NCBI GenBank assembly: GCA_034698045.1
Contig: JAQGAU010000917.1
Span: forward strand, 1 to 22,667
Source: Paramacrobiotus richtersi
Taxonomy: Eukaryota > Tardigrada > Eutardigrada > Parachela > Macrobiotidae
Direction: 5' to 3'
Length of the DNA stretch: 22,667 nucleotides
This document shows positions 9,671 through 18,416 of this stretch, piece by piece. The translations under genes and the position numbers were made by a program. Under the pieces are notes generated by a model, which did not search any database, was not told the origin of the DNA, and saw only the letters and a program-made list of their open reading frames with translations. The stretch's first letter is position 1, and each line of letters opens with the position of its first letter.

Positions 9671-11115
9671 TCACGATACATTATTCGTGCTGTCACTTCC
9701 AGATTTTACAATCGTATCCTCGGTATCTCTGCTGTAATCGACGGAAAAGCATCTGGCTAGTCCCTCGGCAAAACCGGTTCTGCTCAGATCGATCCACGCC
9801 GTGGAGCTACGGCGAGAACGTGAGGATTTCGTGCGTTCATCGAGCAGTCTTATGAAGTGACACGTGGGCTCAAACGAAGCCTGAGCAGTGGTGAGACTCT
9901 TGGTTCCGCGACGATACTCTTCAGCCCAGGTCCCAGTGCCAGGCACTCGGCGCAGTCCAACGCCAAGGAGCCGACGGTATCCGTATTCCTCCCTTATCCG
10001 CTCGAAAAGAGTCGCACACTGGCTGTACATGTTATCGTTATCTCCAAATCCGCTATCGACATCCATCAGTGAGGGACCATCACTGTAACTCTGGTTTTCT
10101 GATTCCACAGGTTGCTCCAGTAGGGCGGTTGATTGTACGGAGATTTCACATTTACAACAGTCGTCGCAGTTATTAGTACGATGTGGTTCCATACCGCGCG
10201 CACTCGCCGCACACGGGTTCTTTCCTCTGTGAGTAGACATTCAAACACTTCCGCGAACAATGGGCTCGGTAGACAATTCAAGTGGAAGTCTACAGTCTGC
10301 TTGTACACTGCATCGGTCCTCTTAATCAACAAGCGCACCAGTTCTGCTTCTTCTGATCGGAGTCGAACTTGTTGGCCAGGGACGATAACCGTAACTGTCC
10401 GTCCTGTTGGCAACAAAACAGAACAATGGGCAAAGTATCTTTCCTCGAAGTCAGCTGTGATGAGCGCTCCCGGATGCCACTTCCACGGCTCGTCCAACTC
10501 CAACTGCAGTATTTCCACGTGATTGTCCTCTTTTAGCGCGTTGCTGTTGCATCTACGGTACGTTTCCCATGCGGTAAACAAGTCAGTCAAGCGGAATACA
10601 GCTCCAAACGGCACAATGCGCATCCGATTCAGTCTGCATTTAAAATCGACAAGGAATCCGGGTCGCGGGCGTCGTTTCTTGTGAATGAGCAATCCATAGT
10701 GCAGTAGACCGTCACTTCCCCGGACTGATACTGCGTTCTGCTGCTGTACTCTGCCGGGAAAGAAGGATGAGGATAATTCCCCGGAATCATCCGTTGAAGA
10801 CCCCACTTTTCGCCTACCCTCACAGAAACAAACGCGTCACTTAAATAAATAGTAAAACAGAGACTAACAGTTAACAGATCCTTTGTGGTCCTTTGCTTAC
10901 CCAGGCCCGTTTCGGCTACGAGCTTGATCGAAACTCTCCGGATACGCGCCGTTGTCAGGAGAGTACCGCAGCCATTTGGCATGAGGTTCGCCGTATTGCT
11001 GGACGATGGACGAGTCATCCGACTGACTCAGCGAAACATCCTGCTTGCAGGCCGTTCTGGTTTCCCGTTGATCGTCGTTTTCGTAATGAACGTCTTCATT
11101 ACCAAGAGCGGACAT
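9671..11115 (-). pseudogene. Agenet/F-box type-B module, block 1 (frameshifted)
   Basis: Two exons. Exon 11115-10901 starts MSALGNEDVHYENDD and is acidic and low in structure. Intron 10900-10814 (GTAAGC..GGTAG, 87 nt) is phase 2. The long exon from 10813 carries the Agenet/Tudor-like domain (GSDGLLHYGLLI, VPFGAVF, EPWKWHPGALITADF) and the F-box (LPSPLFAEVFECL to VWNHIV). The frame stops at 10066 just after KTRVTVM. The homologous continuation (CATLFERIREEYGYRRLLGV, then FEPTCHFIRLLD and WIDLSRTGFAE) is in another frame and ends at 9671. Against the block-2 paralogue the junction is about 23 nt longer, so an insertion breaks the frame. No intron of acceptable size fits. The best phase-0 donor near the 3' end is GTAAAA at 9709, which could splice to the type-A acceptor 143 nt on. 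I call it a probable pseudogene; an assembly error is the alternative. Confidence 0.65.
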
Positions 11116-12234
11116 TCTGGGACGCAGTCTGCCACAGCTACGCTATCGAATATCTTTCTTCTCAAAAGGTGCTGCTGAACGCAGCAAGTTTTCTATAAAA
11201 ACTCTGTCGCTGCCAAGCGGAAAGAAGCGATTGTAAATTCTAGCTGTTGTGCTAGTACTTTGTGGTGAAGCGTCCACGATAAATATCTTCTTTTCATTTA
11301 AATACGAAATTTCCGAACCTTGACGCGCCATTGAATGTTCGACGAACTGACAGCCTAATGCAGGCCCGCGAATCTTGGCGGCAACACTGTTGTTTTCTGT
11401 GGGAGGTGTGGCTAACATGGCTATATACAGAACTAAAAGTTGACGGCTGCCGAAAGCGGCACAGTTGCGTACTGTTTCCTTTGTTAGCTTCGGCGGAAAT
11501 CCCGCCCATGTCACGAGGCTGTAATTGGCTGAATGGCGACGCCATCGCATGAAACTGCGCTGCGGCATTCGGCCTCAACGTGCGCCGGCATGTCGATTCT
11601 GACCTGGAAATGAATTGGAAGTGCAGACACACATGCTAGATGCGCGTTGTTCCAGACTTGGTCTTTCGGGTAAAGACATTCTGAAAAGAAAGGACGATTT
11701 CAAACCTGAAAACCAACAGCTAGTTCCGCTGAAATGAGATCCTGAGTATGATTCCAGTGTTTTTCGCAACTTCGTATCGATTTTCGAAGAACGCAAGATG
11801 TCTATGGAATACCAATCGTCGATGTCAGCTCGGCATAAACGCGGCTCTGTACACTGGTACAGTACTTCCCTGTTCTTCTTCTAATACTGTATCAGAAAAT
11901 AGAGTTAGGCGACTTGCTCGTTATGGCAATGTGAATGACGATTTTATTGTTACCCACGTTATAAATATAGTACCATTACAAGAAGGCACAGTGCATGAAA
12001 CACCGCAACTGTAAAGATTATTACTTCCTATCAGCGAAATGAATGTGGACGACATGATATTGTGTAAATAGACTAAAGAATACGAATGGATAGAAAAAAG
12101 CAACAGAATACCACGTCCCTCGGGATCAACATGTACAGCAGTAGTTCAAAAAGAGCCGTCCGCAGAAAACATATGTACAGATGTACTGCCATAACGTACC
12201 ACACTTATCCAAAGTAAGAACCACAGCAATATAA
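11116..12234. other. Intergenic, no recognised gene
   Basis: Short overlapping frames on both strands have no domain I recognise. The F-box gene at 9671-11115 should start its transcript here. A minus-strand TATATA lies at 11422-11427, about 305 nt above its ATG. A minus-strand AATAAA at 11943-11948 could serve the BTB copy that ends at 12235. Confidence 0.45.
11421..11430 (-). promoter_or_regulatory. Possible TATA box for 11115 F-box gene
   Basis: CTGTATATAG on the minus strand, about 305 nt upstream of the start codon. The block-2 paralogue has a TATA-like site at a similar distance (about 255 nt). No initiator is identified. Confidence 0.3.
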
Positions 12235-13250
12235 CTAGATATCTGCAGGACTGTCGTTCATAAACTTGATGATCCGAATCTTCAGTTTGTTCAGTCCGCG
12301 AGCCACGGCGAAGTTCAGATAGTAAAGCGCCGTCTTAGCATTAAAAGCGAAAAACATCGGCATTATGGTGCACTTGCAGTCGTTTTCATTTGTCAGATTA
12401 TGTTCTGACCTGTATTACTGCACCGCATGTACAGACGGTTGAATACAGTAATTATCAGCACCGTGAGTCCGGTAATTCTAACCAATCCGTCCAGTAATTA
12501 TCAGTCTCGAGTTCATGCAAAAGTTTCGAATAATGCAGTTTTTTTTTATCAGTATTTATCTGTCGAAATTTCATAACTCTCCAGGCTATGTGCTGTTCAC
12601 AACGGCAGTCTGTGAAAAGCGGCTGCAATTTCGATATGTACGGTATTACTGTACCTAAGATTGCTCGCCATGTCGTTCTCGCACGCCGTACACAATTCCG
12701 GGACAGCATACTTGTCCGCTGCATCGAACACTTCCTCCGCAACCTCTTTGATCCGCTCAGGATCGGCCCGGTCTGTGTACAGAAACTCCTGGAGGATTTC
12801 CAGAATGGGAGCGTTGATGTCGTTGATCTGGCAGGTACCGCTGCGTTTCTCTTGCATATCGTGCTCGAACATTGCTGCAAAAACGCTGGATCTGCTGGTT
12901 AGGATGAAACGATGTGTTGGGAACTCTTTGCCGTCCCGGCTGACCAGAACGCAGTCTGTGTGACGTTCAGCGATGTAGGTTGCAGCCGTCCCATAACCGA
13001 CTGGTGGGCGAAGAGTGTCCTTTCGGTGGAAGTAGGAAGATCAGCTCTACTTCTAGCGTTTCCTCTGCTGCGAGAATATAAGTCCAAGCGGAACGGTCCT
13101 TCTGGATGTCCGTGTTGGCATTTTTTGGTATACTCCTTGACTACAATTCTGATTATGACTGCCAGGCTCCGGTTTTGTGAAACCAGTCCGTGTACCAACC
13201 AACGCGGCCTTTGTCGTGAAAGCATTGTCCCCTGGAATCAACATACCACA
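12235..13250 (-). pseudogene. BTB/POZ protein, block 1 (decayed)
   Basis: Paralogue of the BTB gene at 18417-19735, whose product would be a substrate adaptor for CUL3 ligases. Homology starts near 13250 (RGQCFHDKGRVG), runs through SAWTYILAAEETLEVEL and RLWDGCN, then after a 4-nt net insertion near 12985 continues as DCVLVSRDGKEFPTHRFIL, MFEHDMQEKRSG and AADKYAVPELCTACEN. Two in-frame stops fall in the part aligned to the WNIQSDGIRD region of the good copy. The last exon, 12340-12235, is 106 nt as in the paralogue and ends KFMNDSPADI, but the base pair before it reads AA where the paralogue has the AG acceptor. I could not find the first exon. This is a clear pseudogene by several independent lesions. 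A short BTB-only frame (12597-12872) remains open but lacks most of the domain's first strand. Confidence 0.75.
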
Positions 13251-13280
13251 TTACTAACGTTACGACACAATATGGCCAAT

Positions 13281-13306
13281 CCGTAATGATTGGCCAATCA
13301 TTACGG
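13281..13306. repeat. 26-bp perfect palindrome
   Basis: Two 13-base arms, CCGTAATGATTGG and its exact reverse complement, meet without a spacer. It lies directly at the edge of the pogo-like remnant and just upstream of the broken BTB copy, so it may be a relic of transposon ends that joined. Confidence 0.85.
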
Positions 13307-13432
13307 CGTAATGACCTGTCGTTCCAGACCAAGCTAGAAATTATCCACGCAGTTGGGCATGATAAACTGTTACTGAGTTATCACCAGGCCGGTAACAGAT
13401 CTGGACTTTCCTATGCCACCATTAAGCAATAA
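13307..13432 (+). mobile_element. pogo/Tigger-like transposase HTH remnant
   Basis: The frame starting at 13307 reads DLSFQTKLEIIHAV, then LSYHQ and GLSYATIKQ before TAA at 13430-13432. This matches the start of the CENP-B/pogo-type helix-turn-helix (pattern LT..EKLEII.A.E.G.S, then a serine/threonine-rich recognition helix). Only about 42 codons remain. No DDE catalytic part is seen downstream. It is a fragment of a plain DNA transposon. A host psq/CENP-B type gene fragment is less likely. Confidence 0.5.
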
Positions 13433-14255
13433 TTGTTTTATACAGTATACGACGTATGTAATAACTCATTAATAAACTACAATTTCAACTGCAGCTTCGC
13501 AAAGTTGTCTTGGCTGATATCTCTGCGCTGCGAAAGATCATACTGAACACCCGTTCATTTGCACTTAATTTATTTATGTGCATGACTGCGTCACTGCCAC
13601 CCGTTGGAGAGCGACAAGCGTTACCGAATAGAGCAAATCGAGGTATACAGAATAATCTCACCTTTGCAGACTATGCACATCTTTGAAACCTGTGAAGTGA
13701 TCCTAAAGTTTTCTCTGACCTTGTAAATTACCGAGGCAATGATAACTGCCAGTACCCTCGAAATCAGGTTCACAAGTATCATTCTTCAGTCCGAACGATA
13801 CAACTAGGCGCACCTTAGTAACGATTTTAATAAAGAATCATCACTGGCAGAGTGTGTTGACAGCAGATACAAGACGTTTTCACAGTGCAAGCAATAAGGG
13901 TTGCGCATATGGAGCACACAGCTTCTTGAGGTGACGACGAACCGCACAATGACAGATCTACCTAGTAGTCTTTGTGAAATGGTAAGACAACTGAGCCCTA
14001 ATTTAGTCCGCTGAAAATACGGAAATTAAAGTAAGAAACATTTAGACTGTTGAAAATGCTTGCCAGTTACACCCTGGTTGAACTGTACAGAATCCGCCAT
14101 TTTATTATCGGCGCTGTAGCTGCATACGCAAGTCCATTCAGCTCCTCTTTTCGCAAAGTTGGACCGACCACTGCCTTCCACCGCTCCCAACACCCCCACA
14201 CATAATCTCCTCCACTTCGTTGAGAATCTACGAAGGAAAAGCTTGACAACGCCCG
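13433..14255. other. Intergenic, AT-rich
   Basis: I see no gene or repeat family. This is where the first exon of the block-1 BTB copy would be expected, but no homology to the block-2 exon is visible. The right end holds the 3' UTR of the F-box gene at 14256. Confidence 0.5.
14101..14106 (-). terminator. Poly(A) signal AATAAA
   Basis: A canonical AATAAA on the minus strand, 150 nt downstream of the stop codon of the F-box gene at 14256, so a likely cleavage signal for that transcript. Confidence 0.5.
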
Positions 14256-15425
14256 TCAGTTACATGATAAGCGAAATACCTCGAGAATCGAATCCGCAAG
14301 TTCACGCGAAGGGCATGGCTCAGAAAAGTACGACCGCATCACCTCGATCTCCCATTCGTACATTCTCACATTCTCTGCAATAAGTGTCCAAAACTGTACA
14401 GCGTAACCCGTTTCTGTGAAATCGATCCGTCCAGTTTCGATTTCTACGTGGCAGTTTTCGTCTGTAAGATCCCGAAGATACATACAAAACCAAATGTCCG
14501 CTTTTTGAAAAACTAGTCCCCGACACACAGATGCCAAAAGTGATAGTTCATCGTTAACTCCGGCGCCCACCGCAAAACTCGCAGAAAGACGGTTACACTT
14601 GTGTAACACAAAGGTCTGCAATGGACCGCTTCCGTTCTGGATTACAAACTGCTGCACAACACGAAGGACCGACGAAAAATCAATTCTCATCCCACTTATT
14701 ACAACGGTGGTAATGTCTTTGCTCCACATCTTGCTCAGGTAGACCAACGAGGTGTGTGCATCGGATGTCAGACAAATGATGTGGTACGATGTAGTTCCGA
14801 CGATATGGTCCCACATCTTGCACACCGATCGAACCGTCAAACGCTCAACGGTCTCAACGCAACCCAACACATGTCCCAGAATATCCCTCGGTAAATCGTT
14901 CAGTTCAAAAAGCAGGCCATGAGTATTGTTAACGAAATCTCCCTCCTTCACTAAGAACTTGTTCAGCTGTGTTCCATCACAGGGGAAACGAAGCTGCTTC
15001 TGAAAGACAATCGCTGGGACTGTTGTACCATTCGGGACATATGCTTTGAGAAAGGTATATTCGCAGCCGTGGGCAAAGTCGTAGCGACCATCATAGCTCT
15101 TGGCTGGACACCATTTCCATGGCTCGTCTGGTTTCAGCTGCAGCAGAACTTCCACGGAGTCGTTGCTGCCTGGGTTCTTCGTCACAGCGTTTACCGGATA
15201 GTGATATATCGTGCCAAACGGCACGGAAACAGGCGGCTTGGTGCTGCAGAAGTGAAGTAGCAAGCCGTTGTTTTCCTGTGCAACTACTCGTGCGTGATGC
15301 AGAAATCCGTCGTCACCGCGGACGACAACAGCGCCCGACTGATGGACCGATGAAACGCGAGATCGGAAAGGCATCCCCGAATGCTTTATGGCCACAGGAC
15401 GATCAGGGACGGGCACATGGACGGC
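14256..15425 (-). CDS. Agenet/F-box protein, type-A module, block 2
   Basis: The only unbroken F-box module of the duplicated cluster, 389 codons. It is a likely substrate receptor of an SCF (SKP1-CUL1-RBX1) ubiquitin ligase. Counting from codon 5 of the exon, residues 28-74 (GAVVVRGDDGFLHHARVV to VPFGTIYHYP) and 87-145 (SVEVLLQLKPDEPWKWCPA onward) resemble the two Agenet/Tudor repeats of FMRP/FXR proteins. The F-box is at about 172-206 (LNDLPRDILGHVLG to VCKMWDHIV), and the C-terminal 180 residues may be a degenerate repeat domain. The frame has a stop upstream and no ATG before KHSGM; it starts at a phase-0 acceptor (15426-15427, CTGAG), so an upstream exon is required. The neighbour at 15775-17382 offers a perfect GTAAGT donor in phase 0, which may make both one gene. 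The poly(A) signal is at 14101-14106. The F-box call is firm, the Agenet call moderate. Confidence 0.75.
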   Translation of the reverse strand, partial: AVHVPVPDRPVAIKHSGMPFRSRVSSVHQSGAVVVRGDDGFLHHARVVAQENNGLLLHFCSTKPPVSVPFGTIYHYPVNAVTKNPGSNDSVEVLLQLKPDEPWKWCPAKSYDGRYDFAHGCEYTFLKAYVPNGTTVPAIVFQKQLRFPCDGTQLNKFLVKEGDFVNNTHGLLFELNDLPRDILGHVLGCVETVERLTVRSVCKMWDHIVGTTSYHIICLTSDAHTSLVYLSKMWSKDITTVVISGMRIDFSSVLRVVQQFVIQNGSGPLQTFVLHKCNRLSASFAVGAGVNDELSLLASVCRGLVFQKADIWFCMYLRDLTDENCHVEIETGRIDFTETGYAVQFWTLIAENVRMYEWEIEVMRSYFSEPCPSRELADSILEVFRLSCN

Positions 15426-15774
15426 CTCAGACGACGCTGTCTAACAAATCAAACGAAACTACGTTAGTAAGGACGACTCTGGCCTCTGGGCTGCAAAATT
15501 ATGACACCGGTTAAAAACTGCACACCGTCAAAAAAAGCAGCACGTGCTCGACTGTGCCGCTGCAACCGCGAAAACCGTTCGGACAAGAAAAACGTCCGGT
15601 GAACACTTTTCCTGTGAAACGTCGAATTCTGCAGCAGCCAGACTACAAACTGTAACGCCTGTAACCGCTATAGCTACCGGGCCGATCTAAGTGTTCAATT
15701 TAGAAGTGTTTCTTGAAACGTAAAGGTGGTACTAATCAATAACGTGCAGCAGCGTGGTTCCGATGACACGAAGT
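15426..15774. other. Gap between type-B and type-A modules
   Basis: 349 nt with no gene. If the two modules are separate genes, it must hold a 3' UTR, a promoter and a first exon. If they are one gene, it is the body of a 430-nt intron (15855-15426). I see no TATA box or AATAAA on the minus strand, which slightly favours the intron. Confidence 0.45.
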
Positions 15775-17382
15775 TTACGACGAAATCACAGAACCATGAA
15801 CCTCACATGACGCAGCCATATATTTTTGAGGGTAACTAACTCGAGGAAGACTTACAAGTCCCCATTCCCCCATTGATCCAATCTCCTTGTTAATCCAACA
15901 CTGCAAGCCCAAAGCTTCGATACCTTTGCAGTTTTCAACGGAAAACGCTCTGCGGAATCGTTTAGCAAAACCAGCCACGCTCAGGTCAATCCAGCTGTTT
16001 TGTAAGGTCATCTCAAAAGCAACATTATACTTTTCACAAGCACAGTGTAATGTTGCGTCGAACATTCTAATGAAATGACATGTCGGCGCGAAGGCCGCCA
16101 GTACACTCCTGAGGTCCATGAGCTCGTCGCGGAAGTAATCGAACCCGCAGCCACCGACATCTACCCCACATAGTCCAATGCCGAGGAGGCCAGGGTATCC
16201 GTATTCATCGAGTACTCGTTTGAAGAGACTCGCACACTCCCTGGTGCGTCGAAAGCGGAAATCGCCAAGGTTCAACACAATAACTCGTGTTTTAGCATTA
16301 CACAGGCCATGCCAGTATGGAGGCCGACTGTGACGCCACTGCAGACGCATAACCGTTCGTGGAATCACCATTATTATCTTGTTAAACAAGAAACATACGC
16401 GTCGTGTCAAGGTTTGATGTTCAGTGGGCAGACACTCGAACACTTCAACCAGTAACGTCCTCGGTAAATAAGTCAGATTGAAGTCTAACGGCAGAGGATA
16501 ATGCACGACACCGGCAGTCGAGTCTGCTCTCTGGATCAATAACTGCGCTAATTCTGATTCGCTGGATGTGGGTCGAGTGTGTTGTCCAGGAACAATAATC
16601 GTAGCGGTGACACCGCTTGGTAATGACACGCTAACATGGCCGAAGTATCCGTTTTCAAAGTCAGCTGTGATAAGCGTTCCCGGATGCCACTTCCACGGTT
16701 CATTAGACTTTGACTGCAACAACACTTCTACCCAGTTCTACGTAATCCTTCTCTTTCAGCGTCGTCGCGACTTTCCTTCTCCTGTGCCGACCCTTTTTAC
16801 GGTTGTCAGAGGACACAGGTTCCCATTCGCCAAATACGCCATTCAAACGGAAAACCATGCCAAAAGGATTTAAAGGAATGATACCCATCTGATCTGGCCC
16901 GCATATAAAATCGACCAACAGTCCGTCCGTTTCTTTGCGGATAAGCCATCCATAGTGGAACAGTGCATCGCTTCCCAGGACAGACACGGCGTTCTTTCGT
17001 CTGACACGACCGCGAATGATTACTGCCGATAATTCACCAGACAAGGCCATGCCACAAGTCTCGCTTCGCCTTAAACGAAGATAGTTCTTACTGCAAAAGC
17101 GTGGCATGATGAACACAGTACATCGGCAGCCGCGAATCTGTCGTCGTTTCTTACACACCGGTCTTCCTCGCACAGGGATCCCGCTTGCGAAGATCCGTCA
17201 AAACAGGAGGCCTCCGAAAAAAAATCTCGCTTGCATTTGGCACAACGTTCTGTATTGTCCACGTTGGTGCTAGGCTCGTCCAGCTGATCAGGTGAAGCAT
17301 TCCTTTTGATCGGTGTACCCGCTAAAGCCCGTCGGGTTTCGTCACTTACGAGAACAACCTCGCCTTCATCGGAAACGGCCAT
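15775..17382 (-). CDS. Agenet/F-box protein, type-B module, block 2
   Basis: Exon 17382-17159 starts MAVSDEGEVVLVSDE and includes a Cys pair (CAKC). Intron 17158-17070 (GTGTGTAAG..TTTAAG, 89 nt) is phase 2, matching the block-1 paralogue. The second exon from 17069 holds the Agenet/Tudor-like region (AVSVLGSDALFHYGWLIRKE, then EPWKWHPGTLITADF), an F-box (LPRTLLVEVFECLPTEH) and a C-terminal region with EYGYPGLLGIGLCGV and SWIDLSVAGFAKRF. The frame breaks at 16726-16741: after KDYVE a 10-nt tandem duplication (GTAGAA copied) shifts into a short dead end, and the good frame resumes at VLLQSKSNEPWKW. This is either a recent null allele or an assembly/read error. A perfect donor GTAAGT lies at 15855 in phase 0 before the 15775 stop. 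A TATA box stands at 17635-17642. The function would be substrate selection for an SCF ligase. Confidence 0.65.
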
Positions 17383-17634
17383 TTTTGTCTTGCAGCTCAG
17401 ATTAATACCACCGTTGCACCGAAAACCAGGTGCTCGACGCGTTAGGACAATTCCGCCGAGAATCAAATATTTAAAATTCCGCAGATATGACTTTTGGAAT
17501 TCCAGTACGACTGCAAAGTGCAATCTAATTACTCAGCTTGTGCATTTTCGATGCCAGGAGATTTTTCTTTGCCGTGTTGGCAAGCTATAGTTCTACGGTA
17601 TTAAAGACGCAACAGAAATAATCCTTGCAGTACC

Positions 17635-17642
17635 TATTTATA
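17635..17642 (-). promoter_or_regulatory. TATA box for 17382 F-box gene
   Basis: TATAAATA on the minus strand within GGTATAAATAGG, a near-perfect TATA element about 255 nt upstream of the start codon at 17382. It implies a transcription start near 17610 and a 5' UTR of some 230 nt. Confidence 0.5.
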
Positions 17643-18416
17643 CCCTGCCGCACGCCAGGCAAGGAAAGCTGCAGACGAGCACTAGCAGAGCAGTGTTAAA
17701 TCTGAGCATAAATACCGTTTAACCGCTGATTCTTCACAATTACCCCAGATAACTTTTGCTTTAATGATGCCTGAACTTGGCGGCCACGCTCCTATCATTC
17801 GCTGGTTTGCCAACCCTGCAGTACTAGTTTTTTAGGCATTAGTTACATGCAATAGTACAGTACAAATGTTGATTCGCAAATGTCAACCAACGACTTACTG
17901 TACATACTGACAAAATTAATTAGAAATTAATACACTCCATCTGGGCGTAGAATTCCATTCTAGCAAGTTATAACAGAAAGATCGAGAGTGTCAATTTAGT
18001 CTGCTTGGTACTTAACACAAAACGGAGACCTTCGTATAATTAATTAATTATGAAGCGCCTTCTGAAACTGCTATCTTTTGCGGCTTGACCTATCTAGGCA
18101 ATGCAATATTAACCAACGTGTTTAATGCCACTCATAAAGTAAGTGACCATGATTGCATTGTAAGCTAACGTGGATAATATATTATGGGAAGACATAAAAG
18201 ATCGCTTTAAGGATGATAAGGCCATCGATATCCAATACCTGTGCCATTAAAAACATTGTGTTATTACTAAGTTTTTCCCACAAAAAGCAAAAAATTTGTC
18301 AAAAGGAAGGTAACCATAAAAAAGTGGCCAATTTGAACAAAAGTAAAACACTAGTTTCCGCAGTGTGCTATTCATGGCTGTGTGCCGCTCAAACGTAAAA
18401 CTTTCTGGCCAGTAAC
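17643..18416. other. AT-rich intergenic between BTB and F-box genes
   Basis: No coding frame, RNA or repeat family is recognised. It should contain the 3' UTR of the BTB gene (stop at 18417) and upstream sequence of the F-box gene at 17382. The short TTAATTAATTAATT run near 18040 is simple sequence. Confidence 0.5.

Noticed and set aside
11140-11640. Two long overlapping minus-strand frames and some Cys-containing + text resembling a THAP domain
   Set aside because: No C-x(2-4)-C...C-x2-H arrangement in one frame, and no homology to the equivalent place in block 2.
16568-16873. Plus-strand frames opposite the F-box genes (also 9108-9386, 9857-10088, 12588-12963, 18696-19213)
   Set aside because: They are shadows of the minus-strand coding exons, without domains of their own.
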